64,000 nucleotides of DNA from Urechis unicinctus (taxonomy: Eukaryota; Annelida; Polychaeta; Xenopneusta; Urechidae). Below the pieces are notes generated by a model. It was not told the origin of the DNA. It saw nothing but the letters and a program-made list of their open reading frames with translations, and searched no databases. Made by a program: the position numbers and the translations under genes. This document shows positions 50,001-64,000 of this stretch, one piece after another (positions within the stretch are counted from its first letter, which is position 1; every line of letters begins with the position of its first letter). The stretch spans positions 43,549,815-43,613,814 of the forward strand of contig CM067348.1 in the NCBI GenBank assembly GCA_034190875.2, given 5' to 3'.

Positions 50001-53000
50001 GTTATCATTACTGGCTTTTAAATGCCATTCGAGGAGAAAAGAAAACACACAAAATGAACCAAATAAGATGCACAGCTGAATTGATCGCCTCGGGTGGCCT
50101 GATTTGATAATATGATTGATTACACGTCACAAGAATTTTTTCACATCGGCAGAAGTAAAAAATTACCATTAACTTCCATCTTCAATGGCGTTCTTTTGGC
50201 GAGTGTATGATTATTTTCGCGAGTTACTAAATCTATAACACAATATATCATTTTAAAGGGCATAATTCTCTAGAATTGTCGTTCTACCATTTTAGCAAAC
50301 GTATTGGCTCCAGGTATTTGCTACGAAGGGAATTATGCTTATCATTGCATGTATGACATGGTAGTGTTCCCTCGAATCTGCGTCAAACAACGCGATCAAT
50401 CACTCACACTTTATATTACTTGATCTATTTCCAGCTGGTGCTTGTGAACTGGCTGATAAAAGGTTGAACATCGATCTATGACCACGTTTATATTTGTTGT
50501 GTACACACACTCGCAGATCCGGAATTGAATACGCAGACAATTATGTGCTAAATATTGACATCAACTAACCACACTATATGTATTCGCCATAAAATAATAG
50601 ATGGCAAAATGGGATTGAAGTTGGGAAATGATGTAAAAGCCTCGGGCGCAAATGTAAAAAAACCGACCGACGATAATGTTCTAAGTACAATAGCGAGACA
50701 AATTATTAAAATTACTTTTCCCAGCGAAACAAATGACGCTCAGTCCTCTTTTGAAAGCCTGCCTAATGTAAGGCGGAATGCTTCAATGCACATAACACTC
50801 AAAACAAACGTACGAGAGCAGCTGCACGCCATTATAATCTTCCGGCAAAAACATGTTGACAATCCTACAGCGCCATCTACAGCATGCTCTGGCTGACCAG
50901 ACAATTGTTGAAATGAAATCATTATATTTATGTATGTTGCTATATACAAAACCTTCAATGTTCTTATCGTCTATAATGGAGTATATTTAAATACCAGAGA
51001 AGTTATGTTTAATGAGATTTCCCTTAACTGAGTAGCATTATTTACAAATCATTGGCGCGCAACATACATTCCTTGTGCTGCATTACAGGCAATTCATCGA
51101 TATAAAAATGGTGAAAAATATCTCGACAGCTTGTCAATTATTGGCAGAGCGCCCGCTTAGTAAGACAGTTAATGTTACTAGATGTATTAACAGAAGGAGA
51201 AAATAGTTCTCGCGGCCAGTATGGCGTACAAAACTAAAGACGTCGAATTGTATACAACGGAAAAGATGGCTAATATAGACGCCAATCAGTCAGTGAGGCT
51301 GCTACAGTAGTATATTGGACGCTATCTTGTTTGAATCACTTAATTACGAGGTCAGCATCTACAAACATATCAGTAGATAATGTAGCTGTGTCTGTTAACA
51401 ATTCTAAACCAGTCTAACATACAGAAGCAACATTTTAAGAGCACAGCGTTGTAATGTAATAGGTGTTTGCCTAGGGTTCGCATTCGACATGGTTTGAATG
51501 TTTTCGCTTGTCGGCCCTTTTTCTCACCTATCAATTGGTTGTTGAATCCCCCAAATCCATCACATTGTTTGATAAACGATTGTTGAAGGTGCTACTATTT
51601 CACCAGTTCCAAAATCTGTAGTTAATATTCATGTTCGTAAATTGTTACACTTTTTGTCAACGAAAATCGGTGCTCATGATACCCTTGTATGTTTTCACAG
51701 TATGAGTCTGATTTACCACGTTGACCAGGCATGAAAACCATTTTGTAAGTAATTATACGGAATTTCATTCCACACATAGATGCAGTTTTATAATATTAAA
51801 ATGCCGTTACATGACATTTACTATTGCATAAAGACCATCAACGCCAGTGATGATCGAAGAAGCTCTCACAGTACAATGGCGAATGTCAGACAAAAACAAG
51901 GAGATATAAGAAGCATCCATTGAGAATAAAGCAATATCCTGCAAACGGAAATATAGTTAAATTAAGCATGGATATGACACATGTCCAAAAGGTGAATTTT
52001 GTCAGAATTGGATTTATGATTGATCTCGCCAGCAGTCACTGCTATCTATTACTAAGCTATAAGCACAGGTGCAGGTTATCGTCACAAAGGTCATTAGTCA
52101 TTCTGTTCCGTCATTTGGCATGTAAATAACCGTACATCATGCTGTATCTTCATCAGTACCATCCGCTCTGCCAATTTCCCATGTGTGTATTATTGCAATA
52201 TATTTCACAGACAACTTGCCGTAATATTATAGCTCGTTAATGAGCATGCTGCTGTTGTATTTTCGTTCAGAATCGGGCTACTTTTGCTTGTTTTCCTTTC
52301 TGTAAATAGTTATATTTGTAATTACAACGTAATAAGCGCAAACCTTTTGGCAATAGACATTATTGTCTGAAATCGTCACTAAAGTTATGCCTGCGGCTCA
52401 TTTGTTTCGAACGTTATGAATTCGCTGTGTTAATATATTCTAATATTAGCGGTGATTCTAATTGATCGGGTGGCACACAGACTGCACTTTAAGTATATTC
52501 CCATGACCAAGGGTTATATACATGAACAAGATTGTATGCTAATTATATTGGCATCAAATATCAATATATATTTGTCATATGTATGTATATTGGACCACTC
52601 CAAGATGCCCTAATCAAGCTTCTGCTTCTAATACTAGACATCACGCGACTATTAGATTCGCTGCTTATACCATGATACTATATAACTATGCGTTAGTGAT
52701 TGTTTGCAGGCCGTATAATAAATGTTTGCAGAGCAGTAGTTTATTCGTGCTCTTCGATGTAATAAACGTCCATTAACCTTTTCCTTTCATATCGAGTCGC
52801 CTATAATATGACTTACATGATTGAAAAATGTTATTGGAAAGGCATGTGTACTTTTCCTATGTCGCAAAATCTGCGCGTATGTCATTGGACCATTTATTTG
52901 GAGAACTTGTTGCATTGCCAGCACCACGCATGATATTACAAAATATATGTTGCCATACAGAAACTGTGTCTGCAAATTGTGTTTAGGGACATGAGCGCAG

Positions 53001-53044
53001 TTGCAAGACCAGAGGTGAAACGCAAGTTAGGTACAAATTATCAA
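47005..53044. other. Six kilobases without recognised gene
   Basis: Open frames here (for example 113 codons at 50555-50896 plus) are of a length expected by chance at this base composition and show no motif. No long repeats, MITEs or RNA genes recognised. Confidence 0.4.
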
Positions 53045-53563
53045 TCACACTTCCTGTGATGTGGACCTTTTCAGGCAAATCAGCGCAAAGTGTGGCTTGT
53101 TTACGAAAACTTTTGGTAATGATTGACGGGGCATTAATGCCCGGTTGTCACTGGAGACAATGTTCGGCGGACCGTACTGCTTCAATTTTATATCGAAATA
53201 AATCAAGCTTTGCTTCATTCGAAGCAAAAGCTGTTGCCAAAATACAACAATTCTGCTTAAATGAACGAGTGACCTATTTGAGTCTGTAGAGATTACGCGC
53301 TTCGACAAAGTAATCGCACAATGAACTTTAATCGCCAATAAAAACAAAAAGTATTTGCCAAATTTCAATAAAACTGATGAGGAAAACTCCAGATTTGATT
53401 TGCTGAAAATTGAACGCAGAACGCCTTGTGGCAAGCACCTTCTTAAGTGTCTACCACTAGGCTGCTTGAGAAGCTCGTTGTCAGAGGCAGAATATTTTTG
53501 CAATTTATTCTTCACTTTTGGGACATATTCTGTTATCGCAACTGTGTAAGCTTTGCATATCAT
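53045..53563 (-). mobile_element. Probable Ty3/gypsy integrase fragment
   Basis: An uninterrupted 172-codon minus-strand frame. Its C-terminal third reads IKLKQYGPPNIVSSDNRALM followed by LPKVFVNKPHFALI, which follows the retroviral-type integrase pattern 'lf..yG.P..ivSDNg..f.s..f..f....gi.h', placing the Asp of SDN as the second catalytic acid. Upstream KYSASDNELLKQPSGRHL then FGKYFLFLL fits the linker 'C..cq.y...n..e.L.p...P..pw..i..Dlf...g..yL'. The HHCC zinc finger, first catalytic Asp and catalytic Glu are not clear, so this is a diverged or dead fragment. A frame this long is unlikely by chance (expected about 0.05 in the window at this composition). Confidence 0.45.
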
Positions 53564-56423
<2,860 letters not shown>

Positions 56424-56645
56424 GCTTAAACATATGGCCCTGCACAAAGTACAGTACACATTTTGTACCACATTAAAACCGAGCACCGTTGTTTCCTAGG
56501 TAACCGCATATTGCAGTGGTGTATCAATATGCATGTACATGCAATATTGGATCCATAAGTAATTGAATATCACGTACATTGTTTGCTGAGACCTCTCGTT
56601 ATTGCGTCGCTGATGAAATAATTGGTTGATTTCATGTAATTATAA

Positions 56646-56745
56646 NNNNNNNNNNNNNNNNNNNNNNNNNNNNNNNNNNNNNNNNNNNNNNNNNNNNNNN
56701 NNNNNNNNNNNNNNNNNNNNNNNNNNNNNNNNNNNNNNNNNNNNN
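56646..56745. other. Assembly gap, exactly 100 N
   Basis: The fixed length of 100 indicates a scaffolding gap of unknown true size. The two flanks should not be treated as adjacent. Confidence 0.99.
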
Positions 56746-57295
56746 CAACTGCAGTGCCTATCACTTGAGGCACAGATTTAAGTGCAGGCATTTGTCACTT
56801 CCACTGATATACACACATCCTCAAAGTCGGGCAAGGTAATTTGTGATATATCTTAAAAATTGATTAACAAATGAGATAAGATATGTGTGATCAATTCATA
56901 TTTCCCTTTGTGTAACAAAAGGAATCTTTCACTCTGTTCCGTATCAGTCGCAGTGAAAAGATTCTTGAGTATCCACAACAAGTCAAGGTCCCCTAGCCTG
57001 AAGCCTGTGGGCGCTGTTTACATGTTACTGATATTCAAGTCTCTAGGGCGAGAAGAGTAGCGGAACTCCTAGAGTCTACAAGCGGGTACTTTCAACTGTC
57101 TAGAAGCGGTGTGTTTCGTCAACATTAAGCATATTACCTTGTTTAGTCCATGTTAAAGCGATACAAATTGGGTGCCCGAAATCTAAAGTACATCTTAGTA
57201 TAATAGATATTTTGCGGCCAGGTCTATTTCCTATCTTTTTAAATATGGTAATTTGTATAAGAATAGTATTTCAATATATATTTTTTGTATCATAC
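56746..57295. other. Unassigned stretch after the gap
   Basis: Nothing recognised. Confidence 0.4.
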
Positions 57296-57545
57296 CCAGC
57301 AAACACAACGTTCCGCCAACGTTACTGTTAGTCACAGAATGTTGTTACAACACAGATAGCACTACAACACTGGGCCAACACTGGCTAAACTGCTGGCACC
57401 AAGTCGGCATATCAACATAGGACTGTAGTCTTATCCGGCAGACCAATGTAGACTTGCTAATGTTTTGTCAACGTTGGCAAGCCTACCTAGTCCCAGACCT
57501 AGTGTTCCAACGATTAGGTGGACATGGTTGAACTGATTTAGTTGT
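57296..57545 (+). mobile_element. CAACGTT-rich MITE-like repeat
   Basis: Starts with CCCAGCAAACACAACGTT and continues with repeated AACGTTNNNNN, CAACACTGG, CCAACACTGGC and CAACGTTGG words. I know this style of repeat (CCCAGCAAACACAACGTT head, internal CAACGTT words) as widespread in invertebrate genomes. No clear opposite terminus or target duplication was found here. Confidence 0.5.
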
Positions 57546-58705
57546 AGTTTCCATGTGTATAAATAAATAACAACCAGATCTCAGAAAAACATCTACTTTA
57601 TTTAGTGTCATATTTTTATTCTGAACCAGGATCGGAGTTCTCGCTGTAATTGCTTGGAGTCAAGTTTCACTGTAAAACATAAGTACAAAATTGTGAGCTA
57701 AATAATGTAGAAAAAATACAGAACAATGTGTTTTTCACTGAATAATCATATTGGAGAGAAGCTTAGACACTTATATGCTGGCTCGTTTCCTTTCACCCAC
57801 CCACCCGCACCACAAACCCACACACACACATACAAACAATCAAACAAAATTCGAAGCCTCCGACAGAAATATGGTGGTTACAGTTAACTATCTACTGACA
57901 AAAATTCTTTTCTTCTTCTTCTTCTTTTTTTTACCCTCCATTCCTGTCACTAGCTACCAAAAGTCATTTGTTGATGCATTCCTCAACATCTGCCTCCTTA
58001 ATTGACAGCATTTTAGCCACATCTGATTAAACATTTTATGCAGGTTATTGATAATTTATGGCAACTGAATATTATCATTAATCTACTAACCCTACACAGT
58101 GCAGACAAGACCTTTTCTTGCCCAGTTGGAAGATCTGGCCAAGCTGTTACTCAGTAGTGAAAGGAGCATTTTCTCAACTGTATCGTTCACCCCAAATCAA
58201 TGCAGGGAGCATAAATGAGTAACCAAAACACACACAACAACAATCAGACATTTTCCTGCTATGCTGTAAGTAATACACTCATGACAGTATCTAGCTATAT
58301 GGGTTTTGTAATTGAAAACACCTACATGAAATAAATATTGATTGAATATTGACTCTAAGGTAATGTCCTGTGTAATTTGATATTGGGGTGCTAGTAGAAT
58401 CAATGGGCTAGTTTACCTAGCTTATTCAATTGATAATAATGTAATATATTAATATCTGTTCAGAAGCATACACAAGAACTGAAACGAACCGCTAAGATAA
58501 AAGGAAGAAGGGTAAACACATCTTTAACAAGGCATATTGTTAGTGAAGCACCATACCTATTTGACAATTACTGTCAAGAGTAACTTAGTGTCATTAGTAT
58601 TTATGTGGTTTTATTTACCTGCACTGTACTTTTTTAATTAAGATATGCTATGTTGAATGGTCTGTCGGTAAGTGCATTAGCTGAAACAATAGGGACACTG
58701 CGCAA
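57546..58705. other. Unassigned stretch before the chromodomain gene
   Basis: Contains short CACACA and CTTCTTCTT runs (about 57785-57840 and 57908-57930). No coding assignment. Confidence 0.4.
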
Positions 58706-59713
58706 ATGTCCAAGGTGGAAGCTGGCAAGGTGCAAGCATTAGAAATGCCTTCTGGGGTTGTCTGTAAGCGACCAGGCAGTTACAACCTGATTGAACTGGA
58801 AGCTGTTCTGTCCCACAGGAAAGACAAAGTTTGAGGGTACATACAACAATGTTCCAGACTGAACACTATTATTATATGTTGTATTATAGAAAAGATATGC
58901 AGCTATAGTAACTGATACCAATATCATTGAAAACAATAAGAGCACATATCATAGTCAGTCAGAACATCATACATATTGATGATTAAATCACCATTGTTTC
59001 AGTGGTCACCGACAAGATGCAGTGTAGGTCCATGTTGGAAATAATTCCCTCCCATGAATGAGGTCCAGCCAACTGTTGACATGGAAACAGATGCTGTAGA
59101 TGCTGTGAAGGACAAAAGCAAGGATACAAACACATGGGAACCATATTCCTTTGTCAAGGGAATTTTGGGGCAGGCGAATATTCTGTTGAGTGAGTGTGTG
59201 AAAAGCATAAAAAACTTATAGATAGATAATCAATCATTATTTTGGATATGTGGATCTTTAATGTCAACTCAGTTGAATTTAATAATGTTATCAGTAGCAT
59301 ATGTTTCTTTTGAAATGTTATCGTCATTGATAATGGATAACTATGTTTGATTTAACACTGTTTCAGTGGTCACCAACAACTTGGAAGGTGCAGTGGAGGT
59401 CCACGTTGGAAATGACTCAATGAATGAGGTAGAGCCAAATTTCGACGACCACAATAAGGTAATGGAAACAGTAGATTCTGTGGAGGACACCAGTACAGGT
59501 ACAGTTGAAGGTGTTTGAAGAGAGTATTGAAAGAAAGAAGGGAGATATGAAGTGGAAGACATATTGAAACGGATGAAACGAGGACGAGGGTGGAGCTATT
59601 TAATAAAGTGGTTGGGGTATGACAAAACCACATGTGCACTATATTCTTTTGTTAAGGGAATTTTAGGGTCAGGTGAATATTCTGTCGAGAGAGTGAACAA
59701 CACAAAAACCTAG
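58706..59713 (+). pseudogene. Chromodomain protein gene remnant
   Basis: Exon 1: ATG 58706 to 58763, MSKVEAGKVQALEMPSGVV, ending phase 1 at a GTAAGC donor. The matching exon starts after CTGTTTCAG at 59367 with two completing bases and reads VTNNLEGAVEVHVGNDSMNE, in frame through two TGA stops (near 59517 and 59529) into a chromodomain at about 59545-59650: RYEVEDILKRMKRGRGWSYL, IKWLGYD, and TTCALYS where families have TWEP. It ends at TAG 59711. Chromodomains bind methylated histone tails; they occur in HP1/Polycomb proteins and at the end of chromovirus integrases. Two in-frame stops and loss of the Trp suggest a pseudogene. A degenerate copy of the second exon lies at 59003-59217, between exon 1 and this exon. 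Confidence 0.6.
59003..59217 (+). pseudogene. Duplicated, internally deleted chromodomain exon
   Basis: Begins after CATTGTTTCAG with TGGTCACCGACAAGATGCAG, parallel to 59367 (TGGTCACCAACAACTTGGAA). It shares ATGAATGAGGT and ATGGAAACAG.AGATKCTGTG, then jumps over the chromodomain core to NTWEPYSFVKGIL, where the second copy has TTCALYSFVKGIL. It thus keeps the family's canonical TWEP end but lacks the core, and it is frameshifted upstream. It is a tandem exon duplicate with complementary damage. Confidence 0.65.
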
Positions 59714-59915
59714 TTGTATATAATAATTTAATCAGCAGCATGTGTGTTATGAAACTATTCCAGCTATAAGCCCTTAATTATCAGCATGATGTGGCCTGTA
59801 CCAAATCCCTTTGATTAATGGCTGACAAGAGACCGTGGACCAATGGCGCGGGCTGTTCAAGGGCCTCGGGGGAATACAACGACCGGAAGCAACAATATAA
59901 TCAGCCCGCTCATAT

Positions 59916-60210
59916 ACCCGGTGGGGGGGGGGGGGCACTTGGCCTTATTCTGAATAGGTGTGTGACGCGGGACCTAAAAAACCCGTACCCGTCGAACAGG
60001 GTCAAAATGGCCAAAAGCATACCCCGTCGTACAAGGTATTATGCGAATGTATAACCCGCCGAACAGATTTGAAGCTGAAAAAAATAACCCTGTTGTACAA
60101 GTATGAGGCCAAAATAACCCGTTGTACAAGTTGAGAGGCCGAAAAAACATACCCCGTCTCGTGGCACATTTATACTACCTCTATACACTTAAGTGCCCCG
60201 CCCCCCGGGT
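59916..60210 (+). mobile_element. 295 bp MITE, GC-rich TIR, 5 bp target duplication (unit 1)
   Basis: Left end ACCCGGTGGGGG..GGGGCACTT and right end AAGTGCCCCGCCCCCCGGGT are inverted repeats of about 20 bp. CATAT flanks both sides (59911-59915 and 60211-60215). The interior has repeated words GTACAAG..GAGGCC.AAAA and CATACCCCGTC but no coding capacity. A relative in the opposite orientation lies at 61987-62193. Confidence 0.85.
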
Positions 60211-61673
60211 CATATCATTTCAAAATTTATCTACGGCTATGCTTCACACACCAATATTTATGTTGATATTATGATATTACACACTAGTTCAAAAATCACT
60301 CACTCGCGTACATTAAACACATGTTGTTTTATTAATGCAGCGCCTGACCACTTCAAGTTACCGAACTCAATATTTCACGTCAATCGCTTTATCTGTTTAT
60401 TATCGCCCATATCAAGTCACAATGTTCAGACAAAACTCGCTGTAAATTATTAACAATGATACCGATTAATTGACACTTGACCCCTTTGGATCGAGGAGAT
60501 ATCGCATATCATCTCCAATAATGCTTTCATCCGCAAAACAAAATCACTTCAACAATTCGACAGCCTAAACTCTCCCATGTTGTTGTTGGTTATTCAGATT
60601 TGAGTGGTTTCGGCAGCTTTTGCCATGTACCACCTAATCTCTTTCACCACCAGAGACCGGTATATCCGTCTGGGCGTCGTGGTTATAACAAGATCTTTGG
60701 TTATAATATGACTGCGGAGACGTGTGATTGGCCTATAGAGGGGATTCCATGCCAGGATTCCATGACGCTGCCAAAAATGTCGCCTTTTGCTGCAGATACC
60801 CATTAAGACCTGATACGGATAAGGGGCCAGTCGGATCGATTTTGTAATGAATAAGATGTATGGAAAACATGGATGGAAAAACAATGTTTATCCCTGGGAA
60901 ACTACACAGCCAACTGTATATGACAGAAATCTGTCCCAGAAATCACTCCCGCTTGTACACCGGCAATACGTCACAAGATGTAGAATGTTAACGAACCCTC
61001 GAGTAAGGCTATTTAGGTTAAACATTGGCAATTTATTAATGACCAATGTCCGAATTTCAATATTAAACCGAAAAATTTGCTAGATGAGTTCACCGCGTAT
61101 AAATAGTAACACCGATCATTTATTAAGGATCATTTAAAAGATTTATCCGGGGCCAAAATTAAGGTTTGAAGTAAAACATGAATAAAGTTTTAAATGTGGC
61201 AACTAAAATACCAGATTTCATGCTTGCGTTTTCCATGATCGCAAAACGATTATCGAGATAACGAGATGGAGATCACGAGTGTCATTCGCTAGGTGGCGAT
61301 ACTCACGCTGCATCCAATCTCGCAGTTCACCGCTCGCGTCACGAGATCTCCTTCCACCTGCAACGCTGGTTGGCGAATGCAGGTATCTCACATGGTACGA
61401 TAAGACCAGCTGCAATGTCTATTAGCATAAGCAGTTGGAGACCTGCACACGCTACTTGGCATTGCAGGTTTCAGAATCGGGTGGCAGAACAACTAGTTGT
61501 CAACAAGGCGCATCACGTTGGGGCGGACCGCTGATTCCATTGCGGTTGTGTTTATTCAAAGATAACAGTTGAGGCAAAGCATTTCGGGTAAGATTTTCAT
61601 CAATTTGAAAGGTTATGCTTGTTATTCAAGCTAAGTAATATTCACTCAAGGACGGACGCTATGGGTATAACAG
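60211..61673. other. Sequence between the two MITEs
   Basis: Unique DNA of somewhat higher GC. No gene or RNA recognised; frames under 100 codons lack motifs. Confidence 0.4.
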
Positions 61674-61720
61674 GGAAGGGGCTAGCCGCGAACGACGGTA
61701 ATATAAATATATACCGTCGT
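61674..61720. repeat. GGAAGGGGCTAGCC word plus hairpin
   Basis: GGAAGGGGCTAGCC (61674-61687) is followed by ACGACGGTA..TACCGTCGT (61692-61720), a 9 bp stem around an AT loop. The same word recurs at 62620-62633, there preceded by a similar hairpin. Confidence 0.5.
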
Positions 61721-61986
61721 GACTGAAGATGTGTGGGTCGTGTGGAAAGTGTTTTTATATCACGACTCCGGGGCTACTACCAAGTTGTGTACTTACGTAA
61801 ATATTTATGTCGACAAATGAGATGAATATCCGCTTAAACGGATTATTTTGGTTATCCACTGTCTCGTTATTATTTAGCAATAGTCGAATAAACTTTTAGA
61901 ATCACAACTTTCATTCGCGGCAGCCCCAGTTTTGGAGATATGACGTCACATTACGAAGTTCCAGTTTCACTCGCCATGTGGCTGCA

Positions 61987-62193
61987 GGTCCCGGTGGAGG
62001 GGGCACTTAAGTATATAGAGGTAGTATACATGTGTCGGGGTAGGTTTTTTTCGGCCTCCCGACGGGTTTTTGTTGACCTCATACTTGTAGGATGGGGTAT
62101 GCTCTTGCCTTTTATACCTTGTATGACGGGTACAGGTTTTTGAGATCCCCGGGCACACCCCTACGCAGGTCAAGGCCAAGTGCCCCCTCCAGA
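61987..62193 (-). mobile_element. 207 bp MITE, GC-rich TIR (unit 2)
   Basis: Reverse complement resembles 59916-60210 throughout, including GGGGGCACTTGGCC, TACCCGTCATACAAGGTAT, GAGGCCGAAAAAA and ACTACCTCTATA. Ends TGGAGGGGGCACTT and AAGTGCCCCCTCCA are inverted repeats. CTGCA and CTGCG (61982-61986, 62194-62198) may be a decayed target duplication. It is shorter than unit 1 by internal deletion. Confidence 0.8.
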
Positions 62194-62588
62194 CTGCGGG
62201 AATCAATAAGTGTTATCTTTTTTTAAATGTCAATGTGATATTGTTAAATACATATCGCCCTTCAAAGTAGATATTTCCAAAAGATAATCATTGACAAAAT
62301 GACACATATACTTAAATAATAAAATTCAGAAAGAAAAAGTTCGCTTGCGAAGAACCTTGTCTGCGCATGCGCGCAGAAACCGTTCTTGTCGTTCAAAATA
62401 AACATGAACTTTTCAGAATTTGTGTGGCCGGATTAAATCGCCCTTGACGAAATCTCACCCGTAAACTAACTCAACTTGTTAATAAACATTCATTTATGTG
62501 AAAAATTATTCTTCATATGTACATTTGTGTAATTATCGTGTATAATTGGAACTCATGTATCGTTCACGCGCATTCGGTTACGATCTTT

Positions 62589-62633
62589 GCACGACGTTAA
62601 TAAACGTCGTGCACGGCTAGGAAGGGGCTAGCC
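62589..62633. repeat. Perfect 10 bp hairpin followed by GGAAGGGGCTAGCC
   Basis: GCACGACGTT-AATA-AACGTCGTGC (62589-62612) is a perfect stem with a four-base loop. The word GGAAGGGGCTAGCC follows, at the exact 3' limit of the gypsy-like coding relic. Confidence 0.6.
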
Positions 62634-63600
62634 TTTCAGAAATGACTTCAAATATGTCAAACCTTGAACGACTGCCAGTAACTTGAGGTGAGTTATGGAG
62701 TAATTACGCTCATGAATATTGAGGGGTCATCCTGCATAAACGACTGGTCCTCTCATTGCAGTCTTTATCCGTTTGAGCCGGTCAATGACCAGTGGCAGAC
62801 ATGATAGCGTTGTGTATAGAGTGGAAGACCTACTGAAGTTGGGATACATAAGAAGCCGGCTTAAGGATAGACAATTATCGAGATTCTGAAAGCTTACCTG
62901 ACACTCCAATGACCACTGGAGTCTTTCTTTGTAAGGTCATTAAGAGGTTTAGTGATTTTAGCAGAACCAGTGATAATTTTTGAGGAAATTCACAAGAGCT
63001 AAGAATGAATTTACTCCATTGACGTTCAGAGGTATATGATATGACTTATCGGCCTCTAAGTGACGTTCACGAGGTAGCACGCCATATCGTGTCAGTTTCA
63101 TTCCTAGGAAATCCACCTCTTCTTTGAATAAGGAACATTTCTTTGTCAGAGCTTGAGATTTGCATTTCGCAATAGTTGAAATACATAATCGAGATGTCTC
63201 AAGTGCTCTTCAAATGAATCTGAATACACCATGATGTCATTTATGTATACTAACGCATGCTTACCTAGAAAATCGGCTAGAAGCTTCATCATAAATGTTT
63301 GAAACCAAGAAGGAGATCACTGCAGGTCTATACTTAATCTTGCCAGCTTGTATGACAGAGACGAGGGTTGCAAATGATGTCAAATGTTGACATTTTTCCG
63401 ACAAACCGACCTGAAAGAAGTCTGAGGCCAAGACATGAGAAATAATAGTTTTGTATGTGCAATAATGATATCGGTACCAGGTAAAGGTAGACTTTATATC
63501 ACCGTTTGAGAATTTAAACAGCGATAGTCCAAGCACATTAAACACCATCCTGCAGTATGCCAAGTATCCACCTTCACCCACCGAATGAAAAGATGACGGC
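62634..63600 (-). mobile_element. Ty3/gypsy reverse transcriptase-RNase H relic
   Basis: Read on the minus strand, in shifting frames and in the expected order: MCLDYRCLNSQTV (63500-63540; family form lDYR.LN..T), a ...FQVGLSEKCQHLTSFAT block (family form yhQi.l.e....TaF.T), WFQTFMMKLLADFL then ALVYINDIMVYSDSFEEHL (about 63215-63310; catalytic YxDD reads YIND), LTKKCSLFKEEVDFLGMKLT, then RNase H pieces WSLECQVSFQNLDNCLS, GPVVYAG and NYSITHLKLLAVVQGLTYLK (about 62645-62700). Several stops and frameshifts and the changed YxDD show it is dead. No LTR is visible, and the relic ends at the GGAAGGGGCTAGCC word near 62633. Confidence 0.85.
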
Positions 63601-64000
63601 GAATCGTCGCTCATGAAAAACATGGTATCCATGTTAACGCAATTAATGAGCAACATGAGGACACTGAAGGAAGAGCGACAACAAACCGAACTGCCACAAT
63701 TACGTTGTCGAACCCCGACGGGCATCACGCCCGCAATGTTCAAGATATGGCCGCGTAGGACACTACACAGACACCTGTTATTCACGGGGATCTCATTTAC
63801 CCAGATCCGGACAGCCTCCACACAACTACCATCATAAGGGACTACCTGCTATTACCGTCAGTCATAAATCAGCAAATCAAGTGGAGAACAAGAGTGCATT
63901 TATTCAGAGCCAAAGGTGCAACATGTATGCCAAAAGGTTCATATGGAATATTAAGTAATATGACGTAAGAAGACCTATACATGTAATAATAACCATAATT
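63601..64000. other. Right edge, upstream of the gypsy relic
   Basis: On the minus strand this would precede the reverse transcriptase, and a 186-codon frame (63261-63821) extends into it, but I see no protease or gag motif. Confidence 0.35.

Noticed and set aside
50555..50896. 113-codon plus-strand frame
   Set aside because: About three frames of this length are expected by chance in 64 kb at this composition; no motif and no splice support.

Overview
This is eukaryotic nuclear DNA, most likely from a marine invertebrate animal. The evidence is a multi-exon gene with GT..AG introns, several Ty3/gypsy and non-LTR retrotransposon relics, relics of a Maverick/Polinton-type family B DNA polymerase, MITE-like elements and very long (AT)n, (GA)n and TCAC tracts. 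The window is AT-rich. I cannot name the phylum from sequence alone. A run of exactly 100 N (56646-56745) is a scaffold gap.

The main structure is a large, diverged tandem duplication. A unit of about 13 kb at 6386-19632 (copy A) recurs in the same order and orientation at 22245-35182 (copy B). The copies agree at roughly nine bases in ten by eye, with many large indels. Each unit holds, in order: a TCAC-rich tract, AT/GA microsatellites, an isopenicillin-N-synthase-like 2-oxoglutarate/Fe(II) dioxygenase gene, a decayed PolB gene, the 3' part of a non-LTR reverse transcriptase, and a decayed multi-block coding region I cannot identify. In copy A the dioxygenase has eight readable exons with all catalytic residues. 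In copy B it has lost exons 1-2 and the exon 5 splice acceptor, so B is probably a pseudogene. Both PolB copies are broken, in partly different places.

Outside the duplication: 1-870 is a degenerate satellite of about 100 bp period; 1.7-4.5 kb holds a short dispersed motif and a TCA repeat; 19.6-20.6 kb holds a local repeat of which one copy is split by a 382 bp inverted-repeat element with a 7 bp target duplication; 35.3-40.4 kb is dominated by AT arrays; 37.9-42.4 kb contains a roughly 600 bp inverted repeat; 40.5, 44.4, 53.0-53.6 and 62.6-63.6 kb carry minus-strand retrotransposon relics; 58.7-59.7 kb is a chromodomain gene remnant with a duplicated exon; 59.9-62.2 kb carries two oppositely oriented MITEs with GC-rich ends. 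Most of 42-53 kb and 53.6-58.7 kb shows nothing I can assign.

The only gene that looks potentially functional is dioxygenase copy A. The most interesting material is the unidentified block at 17.2-19.7 kb and 31.8-35.2 kb, the filled/empty site pair of the 382 bp element, and a hairpin in copy B that looks like a template-switch mutation.
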